The notes below the pieces were generated by a model that did not search any database, was not told where the DNA came from, and worked only from the letters and a program-made list of their open reading frames with translations. Below are positions 20,301 to 29,289 of a stretch of DNA of 64,000 nt, piece after piece; the first letter of the stretch is position 1, and every line of letters begins with the position of its first letter. Source of the DNA: Marasmius tenuissimus (lineage: Eukaryota > Basidiomycota > Agaricomycetes > Agaricales > Marasmiaceae); NCBI GenBank assembly GCA_029532415.1, contig JAQOTA010000015.1, positions 1,364,001 through 1,428,000 of the forward strand. The letters are read 5' to 3'. The position numbers and the translations under genes were made by a program.

Positions 20301-20752
20301 AGGACCTGGGCTACTCCCCTCTAGGTCCGGCCCGAGTTTGCATTTTTGAGGGCCCCAAAACCGCAATTTTTCCGTCTCAATTTTACATTTTTGAGGCTAT
20401 TTGAGGAGAATTTCCGGCCCAAATTGCATTTTTCAGGACCAATTCAACCGTCTTGAGCCATCTTACCATCCATGCTGAGGTAGGCCAGCGGGCTGTTCTT
20501 AGCCAAATCGCATCTAATCACGCTTCTGCAGCGAATTGTCGAGTTTATTGGGTTTTATCACCTCTCGCGACGATTTCACACGTACCAGTAAGCCTCGGTA
20601 AGGTCGAACATTGGTGACGAGCGTGACTAAACGTGACAACCCCCAGCCCATATTGCATATTCTCCTTCCAAATAAGGCAAGTCAGATTGCATATTTGAGG
20701 CCGGTTTTGGGCCTCCAGAGGGCCGGACCTATAGGGGAGTAGCCCAGGTCCT
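20301..20752. mobile_element. Non-autonomous DNA transposon (MITE), 33-bp TIRs, 8-bp TSD
   Basis: The 452-bp element is bounded by inverted repeats 20301-20333 (AGGACCTGGGCTACTCCCCT…) and 20720-20752, with one mismatch in 33 bp. It has no coding frame. The interior is rich in 'gcatttttgagg'-like and 'ttgcatat' motifs on both sides of the centre. An 8-bp duplication is typical of hAT-type transposition. The superfamily assignment rests on that length alone. Confidence 0.78.
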
Positions 20753-20753
20753 A

Positions 20754-21028
20754 AGACAGCCCAAGTTCAGATCGGGCCACCACGTGACCCAGGGCGTTAC
20801 ATTTCAGAAATTCTTTATGGATACAGGTATGATAAGACTTACCAGAAAATTGAGTCGAACAGGTCCTGAAGAGGACAAAACCACAGAAATCCATCGTCTC
20901 CGTTTTTAAAAATATGCGATTTTGGGCGAATGCATAAAGAATCAAAACGAGCGTCGCTGCGTCAGAGGCGAGTCGCTACGGTGACGGTCACAAATCACGT
21001 GGTGGCCCGATCTGAACTTGGGCTGTCT
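20754..21028. mobile_element. Second MITE, 34-bp perfect TIRs, TA target duplication
   Basis: The 275-bp element has 34-bp identical inverted repeats beginning AGACAGCCCAAGTTCAGATC and ending CACGTGA. TA flanks both sides (20752-20753 and 21029-21030). It has no coding capacity. It sits exactly at the right end of the first element, using the TA made by that element's last T and the A of its target duplication, so it is the younger insertion. TA target choice fits Tc1/mariner-like or other TA-specific transposases. Confidence 0.8.
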
Positions 21029-21295
21029 TATGAGAATTGTACACACGTGACGTCATAAGGACACTCATGAGCGACTGGCCAAGGCTGTTTGAACCTTTGC
21101 TTCGTTACTGCGCTTCTCTCGACAAAAGTACTGAACAACCCTATGTTTTTCAACCTTCTGAACTTGGATACACGGTCAGTCTTGCTCGCAAGGGGCGTCT
21201 TGGAAGGTTTCTGACTTTATGACAGCTGTCCTGAGAGGATGCTGTCCCCCTGCCGTAAAACTTTTCCGCTTTCTTCAATACTTCAACTGTAGGGG

Positions 21296-22464
21296 ATGAA
21301 CAAGGGTTCTTCCCCTCGTCCTGGCTCGTCCAAGCCTTTGAAGAGAGGAGAGGCATGCTTGAATTGCAGGTTCGTGTGCTTAGCGACCCCATTGCTTGCC
21401 AGAGACTTACCGATTCACCGTCTCTCACAGACGTCGGAAGATTGTGCGTCGCCATCGAAATTTTCTTGACTCAAAGGTTCAACGTACTTTTGCAACAGAA
21501 ATGCGACGGTGCTCGCCCTATATGTGGTCCATGCGAAAGAGGTCCCAAAGACGATCCTTGTGAGTACGCTAGACCACGTTGGAGGGTTCTCGAGGACGCT
21601 GTTGGAAGGCTTGAGGCTGGCTTGAGGGAGTACGAGAACGTGTTTTCGGCGCCCCTTCATAATCCCGGTATGCAACCACCGTTGAGGGCTCCCGAGGACG
21701 CTATTCACAGGGCCGCTCAGATGATGAGGGCTAGCAGGGAGGAGATGAGGGATATCAGGGAGATGAGAACTATCGGGGAGAAGACTAGGGGTTTCATGGA
21801 GGGGACTAACTTCATCTCCAGCCTTGAGGCTCATACGAGGCAGTACGAGAATTCAGACGGTTCGCCCTCGTTGGCCATTCATAATCCCTATACGCCATCA
21901 GTGTCAAAGTTGACCGAGATAGCGAGGGCTCTCGAGAACACTATCTCCGGGCTTGAGACTTGCTTGAAGGAGGACGGGAATCCAGACGGATCACCTTCGG
22001 TGGCCTTTCACCGGACAAAGCTGCAGGACATAATATCCCCCGCAGCCTCTGCCGATAGCTCTCATAGAGGCAAATCTATGCTCTCGAACTCGAGTCGCCC
22101 GATTTCCGAGCACGAGGATGCGATATCTGAGTCGATCCACAATGAAAACGAATACCGCGCCACCCCGTCAGTGACTCATCACAACGAAACTATTCACACC
22201 AACTCGCACAACACCAATACCACGACAAATTCTCACTCGCATAGTGTTCATATCACGAACGTCCACCATCATCACAACAAACCGCGTCGGTGGAGTATCA
22301 CGAGGTTCATGCACCAGATTGTGACCGTTTGTGTTCCTGTATTCTGGTACCTGTACCCAGGTTGGCACCACGTTCCTCATTCGTCGTTCGGTGGCTGGGT
22401 GAATGGATGGTGGGACTCGACATGGTCGGCATGGCCGCGATGGGGCTGGCATTGGGGTGTCTGA
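21296..22464 (+). CDS. Zn2Cys6 transcription factor with N/T/H-rich, hydrophobic and Trp-rich tail
   Basis: Spliced as join(21296..21369, 21431..21443, 21499..22464), 350 residues. Exon 1 gives GEACLNCR, a 13-nt exon adds RRKI, and exon 3 opens with KCDGARPICGPCERGPKDDP. Together they rebuild a fungal binuclear cluster with six cysteines. A Zn2Cys6 domain binds CGG-type DNA sites as a transcription factor (family knowledge). Residues about 45-190 are a Glu/Arg-rich linker with three loose repeats around LEDAVGRLEAGLREYEN and DGSPSLAIHNP. The tail is NETIHTNSHN, a T/N/H run (NVHHHHN), PRRWSITRF, hydrophobic HQIVTVCVPVFWY, then a Trp-rich end (WVNGWWDSTWSAWPRWGWHWG). This tail is shared with the TEA gene and the decayed cyclin locus. 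It is convergent with a type II F-box gene. The whole-exon reading is well supported because the cluster appears only after splicing. Confidence 0.8.
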
Positions 22465-23304
22465 GAACCCTATGCATCTGCCAGATCCTTGTGGTCGGCT
22501 GGGAGACGGATCCAGATGTGTTCTACTCCAAGATTACCGTGCTCTTGCCTCGACTTCGGTTTTGTTTATCCCTCATCTTATCTTTATCGCTCATCTCCAC
22601 CTGTTAGGAGTTTCTATTCCTATCTAGGGTCGGTATCATGAATCCGGTTGTAGAAATCCCTCAGAATACTCAAGATGTATTAGTATATACTTGCAACGAA
22701 TTTGAATACCTTTAATATCTATGCTACATAGTTCAGATGAGCTCGTTATCAGTGCTGAACTCGGGATCTCTGTTCAGTTATGGGTGCAAGTCACAGCCCA
22801 CGGACACGTTCACATTAGCTTGAACCGACTTTTCTCATCTGATACGCGGCTCTAAGTCTACAGGCATAATCTTCAACTCGGTACGTATGCAAATGTTGAC
22901 GAGTGGAAGTCGCGAAATCACCGATATCTTGCGCCCACAGGCACCCACACTTGATGCGTAATTGGTTTGTCAGGAGTCGTTGACACCGTTGTCCGTGCTC
23001 TGTTCCAGTCTCCGAGATACCTCGTATTTTCCTGCAAAACTCCGCGACTTTTCTCCATCATGTTTCCCTCTACCATTGGACAAGCACGAGAAGGCACCCT
23101 TGCCTACCCAACTTGTGTTAGACTCGGTCATTCCAACGGGATATGTAGAGGAAGAGCGTGCCTGAGGAGCAAGTTGTTGTCGTCATGTAAGAGCAGAGGT
23201 ATATACATAAAACCGCGACGGATATTGTATATATCAAGAACCTAAAATATTCAAGTCGGGGCACGCGAATACATAGTACCAGAATCCCCTCCCGTCCTCC
23301 TACT
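22465..23304. repeat. Duplicated intergenic flank, copy 3 (matches 13186-14094)
   Basis: 3' flank shared with the cyclin/tail locus. It includes the GTTAGGAGTTTCTATTCCTA motif at 22603-22622, a long block at 22640-22680 (gttgtagaaatccctcagaa…), the 'cacaggcacccac' block and a short open frame (MFPSTIGQAREGTLAYP, from 23060). In the other copy that frame is longer and differs by small deletions. Confidence 0.65.
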
Positions 23305-24912
23305 TCATCCCGTCGCTAACCGGCAATTTACATTCAGCCGTAGCCCAGCATCTCGGAAGCATCTCAAAGATTTAAGGGTGGAGTTGGAATGTCCGCCACT
23401 GCCCACCACAGTAACGTCGACAGATCGAAGACATTCTATCCCGATATCCTTCGCCCGATCTGCGTCTGGAGCCCACCGAGACGCTACGGCAGCGAAGAAG
23501 TCTTCTTCAGGTAGACTCTGCGCCTTGACTTTAAACGTGATGTTGGTGAGAAGGGGGAGGAAGGTGGTCCCAGGGCGCCCCATCCGATGGCTCTCTTGGT
23601 CAACGACAAGATGGCGAAAAAAGGTGCTGGTCGCAATTCTGTTTGGTTTAGCTTTCTGGAGGTCTGGCTCCGCTATACGAAGGGAAGTCAACGCAGGCAT
23701 GAGTTGCAAAAGAGTGATCGCCTGTGCATCGGTGATGGGAAGGGATTCGAGAGATAGAGAGGTAATGGCGCAACCGGAACGCGCGAGAAGATGTTCGACT
23801 GCAGAACTCTCCCAATGTGGCCAGCTTGGCAGTCGTTCTGAACGCCATGGCGGGTAAGATGAGATAGTAAGGGTTTCTAGAGACGGTGTGATCAGATATT
23901 GAGATAGATCATCGATATCCGCCTGAGACTTTGCACTGAGCGCCAACGAGGTGAGGGCGGGAAGGGCCACGTGTTTTACTTCTGCACCTCCAGTCCACCG
24001 GACGATGTAGTTCAAGCATAGCTTTTGGACGTGCGGAAGCCTGAGTAGAAACTGCAAGACGAGTGGGGTATGTGCACTCCAGAACTCCACTCTGGTTATC
24101 TGGCTAAACGGTAGGACTGAAACGTAAGGAGCAATAGCGAGTCCTTCTATGCATAATGTGCGAAGTGAAGGGCAGGACTTGAATAGTTGGCCAATGGTGT
24201 TAAGGTTCGATTGCACTCTGCGACTCATTAGTCGAAGGCAGCTCAGCGCTGGAACTGTCTTGTCTCGAACGTTTGGGAAGAGGAGATCCGGTCTGGTGAA
24301 ACCTTGGGGGATGGAAAGACTGAGGTCATACCAGCGATGGTAGCCTTGGGAGAGGATATCGATGACTGGCGAAGCATCGGGATCGTAGTGGTCGTCTGGA
24401 AAGGAGATATCAAGGGTGAGTGGAGAGTTCCTCGAGCGTTCCAGAAATATAATTGCTAAGCGGGTCAACATCTCCAGCTTTTGCCTCCATGAACCAAAAG
24501 AGATCTGAAATGACGACCATAATCTCGGTGCTGACAATGCCGCGTCTCTCCAGCGCCCACACACCATGGCAATACGAATGGCAGGAGGAGCTGACAGAGG
24601 TTCTAGGGCATTGACCTCGCAGTCGAATGAGAATATTTCGGTGAGGATTTCGAGTGGCAGACGATGGACGGGCGACAACAACGAACGACATCTATCCATA
24701 GACGCATATAGGTTGCGCTTTTTTATTTCGAGTAGGTGGATCGCCGTTTGGAGGCGATTGATCTGCGTCTGACAATCTCTAAGCTCTGTTTCGGTATCCA
24801 GAAGGAATTGAGAAATTGTTTGTCGGTCTGTGGGAGTGACGGTGTTGCGGAAGAAACTGCGAATGTCGGGAAGGGGTTTGGTTGGCGTTGGGACACGACT
24901 TGTGAAAGACAT
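23305..24912 (-). CDS. F-box protein, type II of the duplicated module (copy 3)
   Basis: 535 residues from the ATG at 24912 (MSFTSRVPTPTKPLPDIRS). The frame is open well upstream, but that part matches the leader and 5' UTR intron of the gene at 14095. Signature FFRNTVTPTDRQTISQFLLD, coiled coil, F-box from LLSPVHRLPLEILTEIF to MVCGRWRDAALSAPRLW, LRR-like repeats (LSLESLPITDAQAITLL), and C-terminal SRWAPDADRAKDIGIECLRS…SLRCFRDAGLRLNV. It is very similar to the gene at 14095 over the full length, with conserved flanks, so it arose by segmental duplication rather than gene-only copying. Convergent with the Zn2Cys6/tail gene. SCF adaptor role inferred. Confidence 0.85.
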   Translation of the reverse strand: MSFTSRVPTPTKPLPDIRSFFRNTVTPTDRQTISQFLLDTETELRDCQTQINRLQTAIHLLEIKKRNLYASMDRCRSLLSPVHRLPLEILTEIFSFDCEVNALEPLSAPPAIRIAMVCGRWRDAALSAPRLWSSFQISFGSWRQKLEMLTRLAIIFLERSRNSPLTLDISFPDDHYDPDASPVIDILSQGYHRWYDLSLSIPQGFTRPDLLFPNVRDKTVPALSCLRLMSRRVQSNLNTIGQLFKSCPSLRTLCIEGLAIAPYVSVLPFSQITRVEFWSAHTPLVLQFLLRLPHVQKLCLNYIVRWTGGAEVKHVALPALTSLALSAKSQADIDDLSQYLITPSLETLTISSYPPWRSERLPSWPHWESSAVEHLLARSGCAITSLSLESLPITDAQAITLLQLMPALTSLRIAEPDLQKAKPNRIATSTFFRHLVVDQESHRMGRPGTTFLPLLTNITFKVKAQSLPEEDFFAAVASRWAPDADRAKDIGIECLRSVDVTVVGSGGHSNSTLKSLRCFRDAGLRLNVNCRLATG

Positions 24913-25605
24913 TGTGGGAAGTGATAAGAGGTAACAGTGCAGCAGAGCTACGTGAAACGCGACTTTGAGCTTGTGAAAGAGAAACTTAAGCCTCGATATG
25001 GACTCACATTTCGTTGATACCTGCTGGTAGGAGCCGATTCGAATTCCTAGAGAGTAGAAAGCTGGGTAACGATGTTTGTCTTCGTAGAATCTAAGTAGGA
25101 TGCGAAAGCCTAGAAGTTTGAAGTTGGCCACTGAGAAGTAAGAATGAAGACAGAATCTTGGGATGCAACTCACTGTGGAGCCTCGGGCAACTGACCTAGA
25201 GGACCGGATGGTATATGCATGTTGGGCGCATGTTGGGCACTCTGTTGTATGGGTGCCCGCAACGTGGTGGAGTTCTGCCTAGGGGAGACTAACTCTGTTG
25301 GGCACTCGCAGTCAACTCGCAGTGCGCACCCCCCGCCATTAGTGTTGGCACAAGCTTCCCACGGTACAAAGCGCGTCGCGCGTCCTGCGCAAAGTCCACT
25401 TGTACGTCCGTGGTAAAATGTAAGCAACCTTCTTAGAGCGAGTTTTGTAGCGAGTCGTCCAGAAACAACTCGGAGCCCATCTCGTTGGCTATGTTATGTA
25501 GATTATATACTTACGTGTCCGTGAGTTCATCCTACCGAACTTGTGGCGTAGTAACATTTCTACAATCATAGCAAAAGAGATAGAGCAGAACGAACAAAAG
25601 GGCCA
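24913..25605. other. Leader of type II F-box gene plus duplicated flank
   Basis: 5' UTR intron from about 25010 (GTGAGTCC) to about 24948 (TTTCACGTAG), and a second donor-like CAGTGAGTTG near 25175. Sequence around 25165-25440 is a diverged counterpart of 15970-16160 and 27765-27910. No gene seen. Confidence 0.4.
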
Positions 25606-25850
25606 TCCCTTACATATATTTCACAAGGACTTTCTTCATTTGCGCCGCTATAAAATCTCCCACCGCATCTCATTAAATCGATCCCTGAGTCCAATGGGAG
25701 ATACTCCGTGCATTGCTTCCTTTCCAGACTCCCTTGAAGGAAATCACGAAATTGTGATCAGCATGGGGTCTCTAAGAACGGTAGCGTCTCGCACCTCCAA
25801 TGCGTCCCGATGGTCCCCCTTTCAGATGGGTATTGTTCTAGCGCCAAAGC
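25606..25850 (-). pseudogene. GH16 pseudogene fragment (last exon only)
   Basis: Matches the last exon of the GH16 gene at 28117 in the same orientation (complements of the GISWEA/SLGIWDGSG region, diverged). Only about 160 bp are clearly alignable before the next F-box relic begins. It takes the place expected for the GH16 gene of module copy 3. Confidence 0.55.
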
Positions 25851-27485
25851 TCAGAGGCTAGGACACATGCTAACACCACAGCTCGTCGCAGACTGGTAAG
25901 TTACGTTCAATCGCAGCCCGGCGTCGTGGAAACATCTCAAAGATTCCAGGGTGGAGTCAGAGTCCCCGCCATTGCCCACCACAGTAACGTCGACAAATCG
26001 AAGGCACTCTACTCCAATATCCCTCGCCCGCGCCGCATCCGGAACCCACCGAGACGTCACAGCATCGAGGAAGTCTTTCTCAGCAAGACCTTGTCCCTTG
26101 ACTTTCAGCGTGATCTCGGTGAGAAGGGGCAGGAACGTTGTTCCAGGTGTCCCAATCCGGTAACTTTCCTGGTCGACGACAAAGTGGCGAAAAAAGATGC
26201 TGGTTATGATTTTGTTGGGGTTGGCTTCCAAGAGGTTCGGCTCCTCTATTTTGAGAGAATTCAAGGTGGGTATGAGTTTTAGAAGGGATAATGTTTGCGT
26301 ATCGGTAATGGGAAGAGACTGGAGACAAAGGGACGTTATGGAGCAACCGGAACGCGTAAGGAATTTTTCTGCCACAGAGTCTTCCCAACCCAATCGAACT
26401 CGGCTTGAACGCCATGACGGGCATGAAGAAATTGTGAGAGCCTCCAGCGACGGTAGTGTCGGATGATGAAGCTGCTCGTCAAGGTCTTCCTGGGCCTTGT
26501 TGCAGAGGTACAACGTTTTGATACCGGAGAAGAGAAAGTGATGTGCTTCAGAGGCCCCACTACCTTTCTTAACGACGAAGTCTAAGGACGAGCGGAACCT
26601 TTCTTAGAACCTTCAAAACTATCGTAGTATATTCGCGCTTGAGCAACATTCTCTTTATCTGTGAAAATGGCAACTTGAGCGTCGGGGCTTGATCTACTAC
26701 CCCATCAAGGTGTAGGTCGCGGAGCGAGGAACAAGTGCCAAAAAGCTGGCCATAGCTGGTAAGCTCGGATTGCCGTTGGGAAATGGAACGATTGTTTAGG
26801 TGGAGGGATTTCAACAACGGAAGGGACTCTCCCGAAAGTTTTGGAAAGAGAAGTTCTGGCCGGGTAAAAGTTTCTGGGATCGAAAGAGTGAAAAGACGCC
26901 AGCGACCGCAACTTCGAGTGAGGACGTCGATCACTGTCGAAGGGTCCGGTTTATAATGGTCGGTGGGAAAGGAAATGTCGAGAGCGAGTGGGTAACTCTT
27001 CGAGCGTTCCATATACAAGACTGTCAGACGAGTCAAAATGTCTAACTTTTCGTTCCATGAGCCAAAAGAGATCTGGAGAGATGACCATAAGCTTGGTGTT
27101 GACAATACCGTGTTTCTCCAACGCCCGCAGACCATAGCGATACGGATGGCGGGAGGAGGTGAAGAAGGTTCGAGGGTATTGACTTCACAGGCGAATGAGA
27201 ACACATTGGTGAGAACCTCAGATGGTAGTCGGTAGACGGGCGACAACAAAGAACGGCATCTCTCCATGGATGTATTCAGATTGCACTTTTTGAGTTCGAG
27301 TAGATGGATCGTTGCATAAAGACGGTTTATCTCTGCTTGGTATCCTTTCAGCTCCATCTCAGTATCCAGAAGGAATGAGAGATGGTCTGCCGATCTGTAG
27401 GAGTGACGGTGTTGTGAAAGAAGCTGCGAATGTCGAGAAGGGGTTTTGTCAAGGGTCGATCACGATTTATTGTCGTACAAGACAT
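25851..27485 (-). pseudogene. Type II F-box pseudogene with two frameshifts
   Basis: Almost full length. The ATG at 27485 starts a normal leader (…PLLDIRSFF then NTVTPTDRQTIS). A 1-bp loss near 27378 (CTCTCATTCC versus CTCTCAATTCC in the sister gene) then shifts the frame. The main frame resumes at the coiled coil and runs through the F-box (LLSPVYRLPSEVLTNVF, MVCGRWRNTVLSTPSLW). A short frame-shifting deletion near 26585 ends that frame, and the rest continues in a second frame (LCLQSLPITDTQTLSLL, SRWVPDAARARDIGVECLR, LRCFHDAGLRLNV). The terminal stop is displaced. The limited damage implies a recent loss. A 5' UTR intron donor (GTGAGTCC) is kept near 27602. Sequencing error at the single-base site cannot be excluded. 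Confidence 0.75.
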
Positions 27486-28116
27486 GATGGACAGCGATAG
27501 GAGGAATTACAGTGCAATAGAGATCTGTTATACTGGAGGTTAAGGAGCAGTTATGTCCATTAGTGTATGAAAGTAAACTAAGCCATATCCTGGACTCACG
27601 TTTCACCAATACCCAAGTACAAGACAGGAAAGAGCGTATCACGAGGAGTCTCGACAATGTAACGATGGTCGTACTCGTGAAATAAAGATGCGATGTGAAA
27701 ATGAGCCTATCTTGACAACTCTGTGGGTACGAGTTGGTGATGAGGGCAAAGACTGTATCTCGGAATCAATCTCACCTTGTAGCGTCAAACAATCAGCGTA
27801 GAAGAGGCCGGATGGTACAGGATGTTCCTCGAGAGCTGCGTCCGTCGAGTCTGGGTTTCCGCAGATGTTGGTGGTCAGAAGGACAAAGTCGCGCCGCGGT
27901 AAAATGTGAAATGAATCCTTCCCACCAAGAATCCAGTCCATCGTGTTTACTTTTCGCTATCTGCTGTCCATATGTAATTCGTATACGAGTCTCTGGGGTA
28001 TATCCTATGGTAGTTGGGTATAGTAGTGTTCCTAGATACAAATCAAAAGCCACTGCAACAAAACCATTGGGAAAAACAAAGCAGAACGACTCCTTGAACA
28101 AAGCGAATTCCACCGC
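27486..28116. other. Leader of F-box relic and 3' flank of GH16 gene
   Basis: Contains the retained 5' UTR intron (about 27540-27602), a donor-like AAGGTGAGATTG near 27775, and a block (gtggtcagaaggacaaagtcgcgccg, about 27880) shared with 16.1 kb. Nothing else recognised. Confidence 0.4.
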
Positions 28117-29168
28117 TCATATACATTCCACAGAGACTCTCTTAACATACGCCACTATCGGTTCCTCCACCGCTTCCCAAGAAATCGGTCCCTTGGCCCA
28201 GTGAGAGGTACCCGGCGCACCGCTTCCGTCCCAGATCCCCAGAGAAATCACGAAGTTATGTCGAGGCCAATGAAGCGCACCGTCAATATACGCGTCCTCT
28301 AACGTTTGAACGGGGCAGGTTAGCATGGGGATTTCGAGAACCGTACAATTTTCGCATCTTACCTCTCCGAAGCGTCCTGATATTCTCTCCATCGACAGCC
28401 CATTCAATTCGGTCTTCGGCGAGTAGAATAGAATACTGGTGGCTTTCGAATATGGTCGCGCCTTTTTCCAGACGATGCCTGTTTCCGAACGCGCCGTAGT
28501 GCGGTGAGGTGTCAGTCTCAGTCGGCGTGAAGAGATTTGTTTGACAGGCTTTGGGGTCACCAGCTGCACAGTGCATTGGTTGAGGTTAGAATGTGCATGG
28601 TACGAGAGTTTGGGTTACGCACGAATGAGTTCAAAATCAATTTCGTCTCGCCGAACTTTGTCTTCCGAGTCCTCTGCAAGGGTATTGTGAGGTGAGAAGG
28701 TGAAGGTGTGCAGTGAGAAGCACCCTACCGTTAGCGTCTGCCAGGATTGCTGCAACGACAGATCCTGGTTGTTTGGGAGATACTATCTCGAATGTAACGA
28801 TACTTCCGCGACTGAGAGGTTCATATCAGTATTGAGGACGGTGAACGTGAAGAAGGTGAATGTTCGCACCCAATCCGAAACGTAGAGTTGATCGTAGCAC
28901 CCATACCAAGCTGATCGTTCACGCTCCCATGCCTTGTGACCGGTCCTTGTGGTGGTAACAGCCTGAGCGCTAAGCCTTCAATGGGCGAGATGGTGTAGGT
29001 TTCGGGTGGCGTCAGGCCCATAAACGGCGAGGAAAAGGAATTGGGGTCGTCGACGTCGGATATTGTTGATGGCGAGTCAAAGGTAGTCTGGAAAGCTTCG
29101 CAACTGTGAGTCTGTTGAGCGGATGCGGAGAAAGCGAGAATGAAGAAGAGACTGAGACAGGTAAGCAT
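28117..29168 (-). CDS. GH16 glycosidase/transglycosidase (CRH-like), secreted
   Basis: Five exons: complement(join(28117..28298, 28363..28563, 28623..28673, 28729..28811, 28870..29168)), 271 residues. A signal peptide is clear (MLTCLSLFFILAFSASAQ). A beta-sandwich GH16 pattern follows: GMGATINSTF, GSIVTFEIVSPKQPGSVVAA, and the catalytic motif DEIDFE at 137-142 (nucleophile Glu138, Asp140, acid/base Glu142). Next come a Trp-containing strand (RIEWAVDGENIRTL), SLGIWDGSGAPGTSHWAKGP, and the end YVKRVSVECI. Family members act on cell-wall glucan or chitin-glucan cross-links outside the cell. Acceptor and donor specificity cannot be read here. It is the only intact copy; relics lie at 16.4 and 25.6 kb beside type II F-box genes. 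It lies 121 bp beyond the stop of the uL23m gene, which is on the same strand. Confidence 0.82.
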
Positions 29169-29289
29169 GGCGGGATGGTGATGGTCGAAAGCAAAGAGAA
29201 GGAGGTGAGTCTGCGTTCAGAACGCGTCGATCGTGTGGGAAAATAATCCTGGAGCATTAGGAAATGTAGAATATCAATTACAGTGGTAC

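Larger units (their letters stand above)
20293..21037. mobile_element. Nested insertion: target-site frame of two TIR elements
   Basis: The octamer ATGAGAAT occurs at 20293-20300 and again at 21030-21037. This is an 8-bp target-site duplication of the outer element (20301-20752) that has been split from it by the later insertion of a second element (20754-21028). Removing the inner element and one TA restores TIR end followed directly by ATGAGAAT. Confidence 0.72.

Noticed and set aside
20301..21028. A single 728-bp transposon spanning both inverted-repeat pairs
   Set aside because: The outermost ends are not inverted copies of each other; each inner pair matches nearly perfectly and has its own target duplication.
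25014..25173. Long N-terminal extension of the F-box protein at 23305 (frame open to 25173)
   Set aside because: The stretch has no ATG until well inside, contains a 5' UTR intron conserved with the gene at 14095, and the paralogue shows no protein-level conservation there.
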